Assembly: GCA_036873135.1 (NCBI GenBank)
Contig: JAPTYO010000005.1
Span: forward strand, 4,566,166-4,630,165
Source of the DNA: Clarkia xantiana subsp. parviflora
Taxonomy: Eukaryota > Streptophyta > Magnoliopsida > Myrtales > Onagraceae
Length of the DNA stretch: 64,000 nt
Reading direction: 5' to 3'
The position numbers and the translations under genes are program-made. The stretch's first letter is position 1. Every line of letters starts with the position of its first letter. Below, piece after piece: positions 22,009 through 34,691 of the stretch. Under the pieces are notes generated by a model. That model saw only the letters and a program-made list of their open reading frames with translations. It did not search any database and was not told the origin of the DNA.

Positions 22009-22904
22009 GGCTTGATTGTTGGTTACAACAAGGATCAGATCAGATCAGATCAGGCAGGATTGAACACTAGTGAAGAGATAGATACTCCAATCCAAAGCAA
22101 AACAAGATGGGATCTCAAAAATAAATATGGTTGTTGGTTACTTCGATCCAAGCGCTCATACTTTAATATTTTGCAGACACATTCTTCAATTGCAAGGAAT
22201 TACACTTGTAAACAAATAAATAAATTTCTCTTTTTTTTTTCTCTTAAAAAGCACTATTTCGGCTTGATAAATTAGCATTTTGTATTTATTTAAAGGTACT
22301 TACTTAAGAAAATAAGATTTGATAAATTAATACTAATTTTTGTGACTTTATAAGTATTCTATTCTAGGCTTGATAATAATGATAAGACTATCCCAACCAA
22401 ACGCCATAACTTATCATTAATTAATAGATTACATTTACATCTTTTGTTAAATAAATGACTACAAGATGCCTCGGCTCTACCTGCCCTTTATGGAAGAAGA
22501 ATTGTTTTAGTCAGCCGTTATAGGAGGGAGGATACACTGTAACTTATCATAAGAGTAAACACTCTTCTGCTACAAATAGTTGCTTGCTACCTGTAACTTT
22601 CCGCAGTATATGGGCTGCCCTGCTACACTTATTATCTGCACAGACTAGCAAGCTACTCAGACAGAACCATGTCTTTCTTTACAACAACTCCCAATATCAT
22701 CTTGAGTGACAATGCAAGTGAGGATGGATGGCAATACAATAAACACTGTGGACTTCACAATCCTATCAAGTATCAAGTCAGACATTTTATTTTTGGGTTA
22801 AAATGAGTATTTTCATACAATATATTTGACTAAAATTAACTTTTGGTGAATATATATATATATATATTAAAAAAAAAGACTTCTATTGCAATACTTTTAT
22901 GGTT
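22009..22904 (-). promoter_or_regulatory. Upstream region of the GT47 gene
   Basis: About 900 bp lie between the GT47 start codon and the next MITE. The proximal 100 bp contain repeated GATCA near 22030-22055. The rest is AT-rich with a short (TA)n run at about 22852-22868. No specific promoter element could be assigned. Confidence 0.35.
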
Positions 22905-23812
22905 GGGTCAATAACCTGTGAGAGATCTGAAGATTGGCCATTGAGAATTTGAGAGGTCTGAAGATTGAAATTGTGATAACAGAGGTCTGAAGTTTTGACT
23001 TGTAGATAATAGAGGTCTCCGTTAGTTTTTTCCGTTAAAACTGACGGAAGTTGGTCATGTGACCAGAAATAAAATTAAATTCCAAAAATACCCTTCTTGC
23101 ATCTCACATGTTTGAATGAAAAGACGAAAATGCCCTTAAGGCCACCACCCAACTCCAGCCACCACCACGGCTCCGGCCGACCACCACCCAACTCCGGCGA
23201 CCACCACTCACAACTTCGACGACCGCCACCAAACTCCAACGACCGCCACCACGGCCCCAATTGGACCCAAATCGGAGCCACAGAGCTCTGTGGCCCCAAA
23301 TCAAAGCCACAGAGCTCCTCCGATTTAGGGCCACAGAGCTCCAAATCGGAGCTTGTGGCTCCGATTTGGGGCCACCGAGCTCCGATCGGAGTTTTGTGGC
23401 TTCGATTTGGGCCCAATCGGGGCCGGTGGCTCCGATTTGGGCCCAATTGGGGTCGTGGTGGCAGTCGTCGGAGTTTGATGGCGGTCGTCGGAGTTGTGAG
23501 TGGTGGTCGCCGGAGTTGGGTGGTGGTCGGCCGGAGCCGTGGTGGTGGCCGGAGTTGGGTTAGGTTTAAATTATGGACATGGGTATTTTTGTCATTTCAT
23601 CTTTATATTAATTAAACTTTTTATTAATTCAAATATTACAAAAGGGTATTTTTGTCATTTCATGCGGTTCTGTTAAATTTAACAGAAAATTTGGACGGAA
23701 AACCTAAAAATCACAGAGTCCAAACTTCAGACCTCAGTTATCACCATTTCAATCTTCAGACCTCTCAAATTCATAAGGGTCAATCTTCAGACCTCTCCCA
23801 GGTTATTGACCC
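22905..23812. mobile_element. Mutator-like MITE, family A copy 3
   Basis: The 908-bp element starts GGGTCAATAACC and ends GGTTATTGACCC, flanked by a perfect 9-bp duplication TTTATGGTT (22896-22904 and 23813-23821). The arms hold inverted AGATCTGAAGATTG phrases. The GC-rich core (23140-23560) is an inverted repeat of CTCCGGCGACCACC and GGCCCCGATT-type units. It lies directly left of a plastid accD fragment. Confidence 0.92.
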
Positions 23813-23856
23813 TTTATGGTTTGTAGATTTTTTGTGCATCCGCTAGTTGACTGTTA

Positions 23857-24250
23857 AGTATCTTCTGCCTTATATGATTATCAATCAAATAAAAAGTTAT
23901 TCTATGTATCTATCCTTACATCTCCCAGTACGGGTGGTGTGACAGCTAGCTTTGGGATGTTGGGGGATATCATTATTGCAGAACCTGATGCCTACATCGC
24001 ATTCGCAGGTAAAAGAGTAATTGAACAAACATTGAATATTGAAGTACCTGAAGGTTCACAAACGGCTGAATATTTATTCGATAAAGGCTTATTCGACCCA
24101 ATTGTACCACGCAATCCTTTAAAGGGTGTTTTGAGTGAGTTATTGAATTTTCACGGTTTTGTTCCTTTGAATTCTCAAGTAATGAATATTCATAATTAAT
24201 ATTCATTTCGGTGGCGCCCTAAGTGAAATTGATTTACCTGAATCAAAGTA
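23857..24250 (+). pseudogene. accD: Plastid-derived accD C-terminal fragment (NUPT)
   Basis: The frame covering about 23860-24199 encodes the C-terminal part of the plastid acetyl-CoA carboxylase carboxyltransferase beta subunit. Readable landmarks are [52 protein letters not shown] and [13 protein letters not shown]. It ends with its own stop at 24197-24199 and is followed by what looks like plastid spacer. There is no start codon, transit peptide or upstream zinc-finger region. It sits between two MITEs and no nearby exon could supply the missing N-terminus, so it is a transferred fragment rather than a working gene. The open frame over about 110 codons suggests a fairly recent transfer. 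Confidence 0.88.
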
Positions 24251-24261
24251 AAAAAAATGTA

Positions 24262-25262
24262 TTTTTAAGAACCTATGAAAGGTCTGAACTATCACCCATG
24301 TTAACGGGAGAGGTCTGAAATTTAAAAAGTTAATAACAGAGGTCTGAAATTTCAATTTTGTTGATTTGAGGTTTTCCGTCCATTTTGAGGGTCAATTTTA
24401 ACAGAATTGTGTGAAATGACATTTTTGCCCCTTTAATATTTTTTTTTATTTAATATCTTATTTAAGGTAATGTGAAATGACAATTTTACCCCTAAAGTCA
24501 AACTAAAGCCACCCAACTCCGGCCACGCCACCTAACTCCGGCCACCACCACCCGACTCCGGCCACCACCACCCGACTCCGGCGACCACCACCTCGACTCC
24601 AACGATCACCACCTCGGCTCCGGCGACCCGACTCCGGCCCCGATCGGAGCCAAAAAGCTCCGATCAGGGCCAAAAAGCTCCGATCGGGGCCAAAAAAGCT
24701 CCGATCGGAGCAAAAAAAGCTCCGATCGGAGCCAAAAAGCTCCGATCGGAGCCAAAAAGCTCCGATCGGAGCTTTGTGGCTCTGGTCGGAGCCACAGAGC
24801 TCCGATCCTGGAGCTCTGTGGCTCCGGCCGGGGCCACAGAGCTCCGATCGGAGCTCAATCGGGGCCGGTGGCTCCGATCGGAGCCCAATCGGGGCCGGTG
24901 GCTCCGATTTTGGCCCAATCGGAGCCTTGGTGGTGGTCGCCGGAGTACGGTGGTGGTCGCCGGAGTACGGTGGTGGTCGCCGGAGTACGATTGGTGGTCG
25001 CCGGAGTACCGTGGTGGCTTCAAGGGCATTTTGGTCTTTTCACTCCAAGCATGTGAGGGGCACACTTGATAGAAGGGCATTTTTGGAAATTTATTTTATT
25101 TCCGGTCACATGCCAAGCATGTGACCAAATTCCGTTAGTTTTAACGGAGACCGCTGTTATCAACAAAACAGAAATTTCAGACCTCTGTTATTAACTTTTT
25201 AAATTTCAGACCTCTCCCGTTAACATGGGTGATAGTTCAGACCTTTCATAGGTTTTTAGCCC
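24262..25262. mobile_element. Mutator-like MITE, family A copy 4
   Basis: The arms are close to copy 1 (GAACCTATGAAAGGTCTGAA, ACCCATGTTAACGGGAGAGG) and run inverted at both ends. The first three bases are TTT instead of GGG, the right end is GGTTTTTAGCCC, and no 9-bp duplication can be matched. The core has a long run of TCCGATCGGAGC palindromes with AAAAAG spacers (24640-24780). It retains the palindrome GGTCACATGCCAAGCATGTGACC arrangement near 25105-25130. Confidence 0.8.
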
Positions 25263-25650
25263 TAAGTATTAATCAAAGTTGATGATTATCTGTCAACTGC
25301 CGCCCACACATACATAAAAAAGTAAAAATATATTATTCTCACCTTGTTCATCATCATCTCCTTAATTGTCCTCCTCCATTGTATTCAAAACATATGATGT
25401 ATAGTACAGTATAGTATAGCTTCAGCTATCTATCATTACAAAGCCTTTAATCACTTTATGTCTAATTCCCACAAAACCACCTTACATAGGTAGACAAGTA
25501 TAGTCAAACCACCCACCCTGCCTTGTTACACAACTTTGAAATCATTATATAAGATTTTGATTAATAATGAAGCTAGCAGAGTCATATCATACAATTAGTA
25601 ATGAATGGAAACATACATATGAGTTAACTAACTGTAGAAACAAATCAACT
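25263..25650. other. 3' flank of the DUF2499 gene
   Basis: AT-rich sequence without coding or repeat signals; it should contain the 3' untranslated region of the adjoining minus-strand gene. Confidence 0.45.
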
Positions 25651-27114
25651 TCACATACTTTTGGAGCTTTCTTCTTCTTCAACTGATTTATATATACGGT
25701 ACGCTGCAAAACACATGGTACCATTACCTATTACCGTAAGTGCGGCTTGAAGAGCCACCAATACCTACATTCATCAACCAACAAGAAAGAAGACTTCACT
25801 TCACAGAAAAAAAAAAAAAACCCCTCTTTTGATTGATATACAACCATGTTGTTCCAAGTTTTATTTTTTATTTTTTGGGTGTATAACCATTGAATCTACA
25901 TACTACCAGAATCTCATGCTTTCTTGTTTTCCTGTGCTAATACCCTTCAATTTCATGAAATATCACACAAATCCAGATAGATTTTGGAAAATTATACCTC
26001 AAGAGACTCGGAATTATAAAAGAAATGCCATGTACAAGCACAATATGCTCCTCCAAGCAGGGGTACCTACAATCAATCAAACTGTGAAAACTGAATTCAA
26101 CAAATGACTATCTACACAATTTTACTTAGAAGAAACTTGCACAATTATGTAGGGACTGGAAAGTGAGAAAATAGCAAAAAGAAACTACTTGATCGTAATT
26201 TTCAATGTGTTCCTTGTTATGACAATCTAGTTGTTGAACCAAAAGAAGTGATAAAGAAGAGTCACTGACCATTCCCCAAGAGAGTCCCTTCCATGTTTCG
26301 TATCCGGATACCTCCCCATATTGCCATACCAAGGCCATAGCTATGATCCTTCAAATACACATTTATTGATTGATTGATTAGAGATATAGCAACTAGTACG
26401 ACACAATATTCCCAAACTTCATCCTTCATTTTACTCCAAAATCCATATGAATTGAAAGATGCAGTGCCCAGAGACATCTATTTAAGAGTCTATAGGGGTT
26501 TACTCTGTTAAAAAACAGCTGAAACTTACCAAACAATACAATCATATATAACACAAAGAAAGAAAAAAAAAATCCTCAAATTAAGCACCCATTATTCTCA
26601 ACAACGCTGCTCACAAAAAAAAGGCGGAAATTTTAGAAGCAGGAAATTTAGGGCAAAAAATGAATGTGATTTGAGTCTGCTAGAAGCGCCCGAACAAGTC
26701 AGTCTATATAGGATTAATTCAAACAATACAATCATATCCTCCAACACAAAAATCCTCAAAATTAAGCGCGCATTGTTTTCTCAACAAACATGGCAGGATG
26801 ATTTACCATTCGACAACACTGGACACGTGCACGGCCCATGTCGGTAAGGAGAGGGCATTGTCGGGTTCCGTGAGCTGTCGCTGTAACTCCGCCGCAGAAG
26901 CCGGATCTGCTGCCATGGTGGCTAAGGCCAAACCAGTGCCGACGATTATACCAGCACCAGCAGTGAGGACAATAGGGTTTTTGGAGGGAGCGCTGATTTG
27001 AGTCGTCTTGGTTTTGGATTGAACAAGGCAAGTTGGTTGAAAGACGAAATTTTGTCGAATTGGTACACCACGAGTTTTAAGATTGAGTGAGCACAAACAA
27101 GAAAGAGTTGCCAT
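25651..27114 (-). CDS. Ycf49-like protein, DUF2499 family, plastid-targeted
   Basis: Four minus-strand exons join in frame: 27114-26807, 26348-26270, 26066-25998, 25764-25651, giving 570 bp and 189 residues. The N-terminal 60 residues are rich in Ser, Thr and basic residues and look like a plastid transit peptide. A hydrophobic segment follows (VLTAGAGIIVGTGLALATMA). The conserved block is ALSLPTWAVHVSSVVEW continuing into AMALVWQYGE, then GAYCACTWHFFYN and TMCFAAYRIYK. The family is shared by cyanobacteria and plastids and has no established function. I chose the ATG at 27112-27114; an upstream in-frame start would be TTG. The exon 2 donor GTCAGT is slightly off consensus. Confidence 0.9.
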
Positions 27115-27279
27115 TTTTGGCTTTTGCAAACGATGGATGGGGCTGAGAAGCTGCGAGGAAGCAAGAAACAGTGATTAATATCACCAAATTTTTTTTAGAG
27201 GTTCATCAAAAACAATTCTGGGCCGGTTCAAACCTGCTTAAACAGACCGGTTTGTTGTTGGACTGGAACCGTTTAAAAC
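27115..27279 (-). promoter_or_regulatory. Upstream region of the DUF2499 gene
   Basis: Only 165 bp separate the start codon from a MITE, so part of the promoter probably lies in or beyond that repeat. No element could be assigned. Confidence 0.3.
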
Positions 27280-27578
27280 TAGGGCCGAGCAGGAAAACCC
27301 GAAAGCCCGAAAAACCCGTCCTGAAAAGCCCGGTCCCGAATAGACCTGAGCCCGAGCGGGCGGGACTTTTATTTTCAATTCGGGCTTAGTGGGGAATATA
27401 TATAATTATATTTATATCGTATTAAAAAAATTTCGGGACGGGCTCGGATTTTTCGGGATTTTGGCACAAAAGCCCGAGTCCGAATTAAAAATAAAAGTCC
27501 CGCCCGCTCGAGCTCTGGTCTATTCGGACGGGCTCGAGACGGGTTTTTCGGGCTTTCGGATTTTCCTGCTCAGCCCTA
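27280..27578. mobile_element. hAT-type foldback MITE, G+C-rich arms
   Basis: Inverted ends are TAGGGCCGAGCAGGAAAA and its near complement TTTTCCTGCTCAGCCCTA, with arms of AAGCCCGAAAAACCCG units. A copy at 37199-37513 has an 8-bp target duplication, so this is the same family. No duplication is visible here. Confidence 0.75.
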
Positions 27579-27688
27579 AGCCAGAGAGTTTGTAACTGCC
27601 TAGATAGATAGATAGGTTATTTTCTCTAGCCAGCTCTTGGAAACCAAATCTTTAGATATCAATTAGCAAGCTTGATTATTTTTTATTT

Positions 27689-28500
27689 GGGTTAAGAACA
27701 TAGGGGCCTGAATGTTTGCCCATGTTGCCAAAAGGGGTCTGAATTGAAAAAAACGTATTATTAAGGGTCTGAATTTTGAGTTTTGTTGATAATCGAGTTT
27801 CCGTCCAAATTTGATGTTAAATGTAACGGAAATACGTGAAATGACAGAATTACCCTTTTGCAATTATTATACAATTTATCAGTTTAATTAATAAAATGTG
27901 AAATGTCTAAAATACCCCTGCACACTAATTATGCCCTAAGGCCACTCCAGCTCCACCACCCCAGCTCCGGCGACCCAAAAAAGCTCTGATCGGAGCTCCG
28001 TGGCCCCGAATCGGAGCCACAAAGCTCCGTGGCTCCAGATCGGAGCTCTATGGCTCCGTGGCTCCAGATCGGAGCTCTGTGGCCCCGATTCTCTGTGGCC
28101 CCGAATCGGAGCCACAGAGCTCCGATCAGAGCTTTTTTGGCTCCGATCGGAGTTTTTTTGGGTCGCCGGAGGGGGTGGTGGTCGTCGGAGCCGGGGTGTT
28201 GGTCGCTGGAAATGGGTGGTGGTCGCCGAAGCCGAGTGGTGGTGGTCGCCGAAGCCGAGTGGTGGTGGTCGCCGGAGCTGTGGTGGCTTAAATGGTCTTT
28301 TTAGGTCAAACATGTGAGGGACACACTCTGGTCAAAGGGCATTTTCGGGTTTTCAAATTATTTTCGGTCACATGCCAAGCATGTGACCACTTTCCGTCAC
28401 TTTTAACAAAAAAAAATAGACGGAGACCTCACTTATACTCAAAATTCAGGCCCTTAATAATACGTTTTTTCAATTCAGACCCCTATTGTGTTCTTAACCC
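27689..28500. mobile_element. Mutator-like MITE, family A copy 5
   Basis: The 812-bp element starts GGGTTAAGAACA and ends TGTTCTTAACCC, with a 9-bp duplication TTTTTATTT (27680-27688 and 28501-28509). The arm phrases are GGGGTCTGAATTGAAAA and TAATACG. The core holds TCCGATCGGAGC and GGTCGCCGGAG units. The palindrome GGTCACATGCC-AA-GCATGTGACC is intact in the right arm near 28366-28388. Confidence 0.92.
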
Positions 28501-28907
28501 TTTTTATTTTCCAAATTACACACCTAGTCTAATAACTTGCTTCATCACACACTTAGCTTTATTGCATGTAATAATAGCGTGTGATTTCCTAACACAATTA
28601 ATAAGGATGGTTTGGCATAGCACTTTGAGATTTTATGAAGCCAAGTAAAGTATTGATGAATGAAGAGAAGCATAAGCAAAAGCAATGTTGGAACTGGAAG
28701 AAGAGTGCCTGCCTGCTGGGTAATACTATACTATTATAGGGTTGGATTTTGAAACCAAATAATAATATGTATATACATTTCTGTCCACCTCTTCCTCAAT
28801 TGAAATATATCATCAGTAGTAAAAGATGAAGAAGAAATTTGGTGCGTTGATGTCTTATAAATGTCTCTCTCTCTGTACACTAACTAGACTAGACATCCGT
28901 AGCCTTA
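28501..28907. other. 3' flank of the TPX2-like gene
   Basis: AT-rich sequence with a CT-rich patch near 28865. It should contain the 3' untranslated region of the TPX2-like gene; no other signal was seen. Confidence 0.4.
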
Positions 28908-31900
28908 TTAATCATCATGATATGCACTGCAAAACACGAGTTAGCTTAGCCTCACCTTTACTTTACTCTACTCTACTCTCTTTAAGCACCAACCAAGACA
29001 AGAAGAGCAATGCCAATGCCATTGAGATTCATTCCAAGACTCACTCTACTAAAACTCATGTTTCAGCGAATCAATAGCGTAGCTCCTATCCTATACATCC
29101 TATTAGTTGGACCTCACCTCATAAAGACGTACCTACCTTGTATTAGTTGTTTTTGGGTGCAGCCTTCCTCCATCTTCGTATACAGGAGGAGCCTTTTCTT
29201 CTATCATCTGCAAATTCACAACCTTTTTTATAATATAAAAAAAGGAAAATTACTGAGAAACGTACGTAAATAACACAACTCTGGCCATTCATTCACTTAC
29301 CCATGTCTGCTTTTGTGGAAGCATCTATTTTCTTTTGAACCCTTACAGAAAAACAACATGGATAACTCAGCAAACATGTCACACCCAATTAAAACAAACT
29401 CATCTAGTGGGAGGAGGACGGATGGACAACAACCTTTGAATGCGTATATAGATGTTGTTGTAATGATTTACAACACCCCCCATTATTGGCCTCTTTTTTT
29501 ACACTAGACAGTGAGAGCTGCAAAACAACAACCAAAGCAGCAAAGAAGCCACACCAACTACTCTTCAGCCAACACAAACAATGACTGCTCGCTCTATCAT
29601 CTCAACAACAACACCATTCACTACTTACCTTGCTGAATAGTTCAGTAGGCGGAATCTGCTGTGACCTTTTATCACACTGAAACTTCAATTCCTGTATGCA
29701 TCCATATTCAACACAATTCATTCATCAACAACAAACAATAAGCTAATCTCTAGCATCAACGCTAAATAAAAAATGCCTACAATTGGTACCGCTGCTCCAC
29801 CATTGTCATTTCTGAATACTCCCACGTCCCCCTTACTCGAGAGTACCTGCATCTATTGCATACCATATCTGGAGTTTAAATATCTATCTATATAAACTAT
29901 ATCTGGCGAGATTGATATACAATTAAGTTAACCTTTCTATTATTGGTTGGATGAGCTTTAAACAAGAATTGTGATCCATGCTGCATCTGAATGTCTGCAG
30001 TAGTCGTCCTGGGAACAAACATACGTCACTTACCCTGTTATTTGATACAAATAGTAATTGCATTTGGCCAAAAGCAAGCAAACGTCTTTACCCAATGGGT
30101 TAAAACAAAGAATCTCAGGGACCTAGGTTCACAGACATGGATAGGAACATCTAACAAAACTTCAATTGGTTGAAAATTTGCAAAGCCTATTACCTTCCAG
30201 CTCCCTTATTTCTGCCTTCTGCAACTGACAGAGCCTTATTAGCTTCAAAAAGCTCCTACAATACAAAAACTTCACTAAGCAGCATCTATGGAAGATTAAA
30301 AAGACCAGAAGCAATAGGATAATTATCGGCCAAGAGGAAATTATTGTACCCCGTGTTACCTTTTCAGAGTCATCAAATTGTGCTACTGATGATTGTGGAA
30401 CAACTGAAGAAAAAGAATGGGTAGCTCTTTCTAATGTCTTCAGATGGAATAACTGCATTACCGGAAAAGATGTCTATAAATAAGGGACATATAGCAAACT
30501 GAAGACAAACACAAGCCAGCTGAAAATTCAACAGACGAACTTTGAATTCTGGCGACTTCGGGGTGCTCTTTTGAGGAAGTGGTAACTGAGGAGCCTCAAG
30601 AATCTGCAGATCCAACAATAAACTTGAGTAAGAAAATATAAGAAAAAAATGACCAACATTTAATAGCAGACAACTATGAGCACCAACCTTTCTATTCAGC
30701 GGGCGTGCTTTAAATCTCCGGACTGATATCATTGCGTCTTCCATTTGATTGTTGTTTTGGGGCCTGTAATTCAATTCAAACATCAAAACACTATGAAGCT
30801 TCAGTATGAGTGGCTAAAGCAACGGCATTTTTCTCCAAACCTCGTCCTTGTTGCCCTATATGCCGTTTCAAGATCAGGTCCCCTTGGAATAGTAAGCCTT
30901 AGTTTTGCATGAGAGATCTTCTCAATTCCATCCTGTGAAACAAAAGTGAATACCGCACTTCCTTTAACTTGACAGACCTTACATAGCAACTACTTCTTTA
31001 ATTGATAAATAAATATATTTTTTCCGATGGAGCTACTGTGTTAAAACAACCATTGAATACGCCAATATCCAAACAGATGGATCTGCAACTTCTGCAGGTT
31101 GGACTTTAATTCTCCTCTGAATTCGAAAGAGTTTAAACTCTAACTATGATACCAACAATCTAAACCTATCACAACCATTCTCGTTTTCTCCTCTTTTTTC
31201 AGCATAACTTTTAATCCCAAGTTTTTATATGACTTCAACCACAGTGAAAATAAAAGAGAAATTTGAGTAAAATAATCATCTTTTTTTACATTTTCCACGC
31301 GAAAAACAGGAACAATGTTAAAGTATACCAATTGAATTCCCTTAAACCAATTAAATATTACTTGCATATTGCCCGAGTGGAGTAACAGATTTACGAACAT
31401 AAGTTATCTGGACAATACTGGTTAAATGTTTTCAAAATCACATTTATCTAAAACAGTTACAGGATGAGATTCATTGTAATCAAAGTTTTCACATGCCATT
31501 ATGTCAAGTAAAATAAAAGACAATTGGTTGCAAGGGAAACAAACAAATCCTACCAGAAATACAATAAGATGCATAAGAGAAGGCAAATTGAGATATACCT
31601 TTTTAGGTGCCTTGTGGACCAAATTAGTGCGCTGAGATGCTTCCACCGGCTTATGGAAGAAAACAGAGAATAATCAAGGCTTAATTATAGCTGGTGATAC
31701 AGGATAATAAATCGAGGCAAGGTAATTAATGGAGTAAGATGTTGTGTTTTAATCTATGTTTCTTTCAGTAGCCCCACTATTAACTACTTAAGTACAGCAC
31801 TAGCAGGTTCCTATGGTTAAATGAAAGTAGGAATAAGTAAAAGGTCAAAAGTTGGCAGGTCGTAAATACCTTGCACATATGACCTTTCTCCAGCTTCTGT

Positions 31901-34155
31901 CTTTTAGCCGCCTGGCCTTCACTACCCAAAGTATCCGGAATCCTCTGGTTAACTTGACCAGGCATTTTCTGCAATCTAAGGATAAAACAAAAACATATAA
32001 TGTACAGCAGTTGGATAACGAAGAATGGCAGTATAAACAAGAAAGTACCAGGAATCATTTATCGTGTAATCTAATGTTCAAGATACAACTATTTTAGTGG
32101 AAATAAAACATTTACTTATTAGTTATGTAACATTAAAAGAACTTGATAAAAGGAAAACATACAAAAGCCTGATAAGTTGAACCTCAACACAAAAATAATA
32201 AGAACCCTAAAACATGTCAAGGAGCACAACTGAACATGCAAAGATATAAACTATACCATCATTGTTTGCATAAAAACTATAATAGTGATTGTTGGTACAA
32301 CTTGCAGACCTTGAGCTGATGACCTTGGAAGGCTGAAATTGTTTGGCTAACATACTTGTAGTGGGTTTCATCAATGTAGACCTTGGCTTGTCTTTACAAA
32401 AATTCGACTTCAGCTTATCAGATGATTTATGATTCTGGAATCTTGATCCTAACAAAAGAAACATCATACCATTAACAGGTCAAGAGTCAACATGCGAATT
32501 GTGCAAGAAGCCATCACTTCCCATTGAACAAGTTGAAAATTTTATGAGCACAAAAATGTGAAATTACGAATTATTTATTTAGATCCAGTGACACTCAAAT
32601 ATTTGGTAAGGAAAAATAAATCATGGGATCATGGCCAATAAAACAATAGGATATAGAATAGAGCAAATTCTACTAGTACTCAAAGAAAAAGTTCCGGCCA
32701 GCTTCTACAAAGACCACGCTAAAATTGGAAGACTGCCAAGAATCGTGATTATGTAGAGTTGTAAATAAAATAAAATGGCAGCATTGAGAAAAGGAACATC
32801 TAAAGATGAAAACTATGAGAGCGTTAGATATTAGAGAATATGAAGCCATTTTAAGATTGATTTTCTGATAAAAGTTCCTTCACTTACCTTTTGATAAATG
32901 CTGATTAGGGACTTCAAGCAAACTTCCACTCCCGGGGTTAGAGAATACTCCTTTCACCATTCCATCGCGATCTGAATGATATTATCAGAAAGTATGTGAT
33001 GTGGCCACAAAATATTTTATATTCTTCAGCGTTCTTTAAAAAATTAGGCATCTTCAGCATACCTATCCCGCTTGCTTGAATAGCTTGATGTCTTCCCATA
33101 CTACCAACACAGCCACCACTGAAGACTTCCGCACTTGGATACTTGGATTTGGGAGAGACATTGACAGTTCCAACGAGCATGCTATCTCCCCTCAACAATT
33201 TGACTGCAAATGCTGATTAATGAAAGAAAGCCAAACAAGTGGCAGAAAAGCGTGAGCAACCATAACTGCTACTGGTTAACCATAAAAGCAACAAAATCGT
33301 TGCATACTTAAAATATCAAACGCGTAAGAGAACCAAGCAATAACCCCCTTAAAGGGAAGACGAGTTAAAATGTATGATTAATCATGTTGTGTATATAATA
33401 GAGTGACAGTACAATAGTACTATACCATGTACCCAATTCATAATATAACACACCAACCAAACAATGGTAGGATCACGACTTGCTAATTTCATCGAAGAAA
33501 CTCCCCTCAAACAATGTAAAGGTCAAACTTCAACTTCGCTTCATATGAAGAAGGCCTTTTAAAAACCTTCACATCAGCCACTTTTCGTTAACTTTAATCA
33601 TTGAAGCACCCAACCAGCCACCGAATCAACTAATGCTGTGGGGCCTCGGGCACTTTTGACTTGGTCATCATGTTACCTTCTTCATTTCTAATAAGTTGAT
33701 CTCAAGTCAAGTTGATTTACAACCACCTAGTCAGCAATTATCACAAAACTACAACTTTACAAGACCTCCTTAAAAGAAGAAGTCCAAAACTTTCAAGTGA
33801 AGCACACTGTCCCGGATTCCCGGATAATTAGTACCGCAGGCGCAGATAAAGCCCAAATTATCATAGAAACCCCCAATTTTAGCAAAAACGTTGAGTAAGC
33901 ATTCGTAAATGACCATTTGATCATCACCAGAGAGATCCAAAGAACAATTTCAGTGCCAGAAACAGAGGAACTTAGGGTGGATAACTTACGAGAAGGTGGA
34001 TGGCTCTTAGCGGACTCGAACCAGCGTTCCAGTTCATCAGCCGCATCTCGAGACTCCTCGCGCGTGAAATCAAAGAAACGAGGGGCATCATACTCGTAAT
34101 CAAGATCAACCTCATGGACCACAAAAACTTGCTCAATTTCCATATCCTCCTCCAT
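28908..34155 (-). CDS. TPX2-like microtubule-associated protein (TPXL2/TPXL3 type)
   Basis: Sixteen minus-strand exons join in frame: 34155-33990, 33203-33063, 32971-32888, 32448-32310, 31975-31870, 31649-31599, 30932-30841, 30763-30688, 30603-30541, 30452-30360, 30255-30194, 30008-29933, 29846-29781, 29691-29629, 29207-29137, 28926-28908, giving 455 residues. The N-terminus VDLDYEYDAPRFFDFT resembles the Aurora-binding region of plant TPX2 proteins. Later marks include QAAKRQKLE, KLRLTIPRGPDLETAYRA, RFKARPLNRK, FHLKTLERA and LSSKGDVGVFRN, all typical of the family. Such proteins recruit Aurora kinase to spindle microtubules. The tiny last exon and C-terminus are the least certain part. The start follows the conserved MEEDMEIE context; an in-frame ATG 25 codons upstream is possible. 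Confidence 0.9.
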
Positions 34156-34691
34156 TTCGCCTCTCTCTCTCTCGCGAATGTTCAAACCTGCAACCTCGCG
34201 GCGGACGAAAGAAGTAGGAGAATATATCACAGCAGCTCTAACGTGAACACAACACGCCGAGAAGAAAGCAGCGCTTTGAATATATAGTCAGCTCAAGTTC
34301 GGAAAAAACGCCAGGCCTCCGTCCACGGAAACAGAGCGAACTCAGTCCTATTAGTTACATTAGTGAGTTCAAACTCGCCATTGATGGGACCAAAGAAAAC
34401 CCTAAACCTGGGGATGCGGGTCCTGGTCTCCTTGTTGCAGAGAACCAGAGTAGACTCTAGAGTCTAGACTACACTCCGTAGTAAGTGATCCTATTAATTT
34501 AATTATTATTTGAAATGCCCATTTAACGGGTTTAATTAATATCCATCGGATCGGTCAAACTTTTTTAATATCCATTGGAAAAGTTAATTTAAATTTAAAA
34601 ATTAAAATAATATATATTTCTAATTTATTATTATTTAAAATTAAAATCAACTAGTGTTTTTAGAGAATGACTGTTGTGTTTTAGTGGTTAA
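34156..34691 (-). promoter_or_regulatory. Upstream region of the TPX2-like gene
   Basis: A CT/GA-rich leader-like tract (34160-34185) adjoins the start codon. No cell-cycle element such as an MSA box was confidently recognised. A Harbinger-like element begins 537 bp upstream of the start codon. Confidence 0.35.

Noticed and set aside
23939..24199. A functional nuclear accD gene
   Set aside because: Only the C-terminal third is present, without start codon, transit peptide or upstream exons; it is flanked by MITEs.
24640..24780. CRISPR-like array of TCCGATCGGAGC units
   Set aside because: The units are short palindromes with low-complexity spacers in a plant MITE, not repeats with unique spacers.
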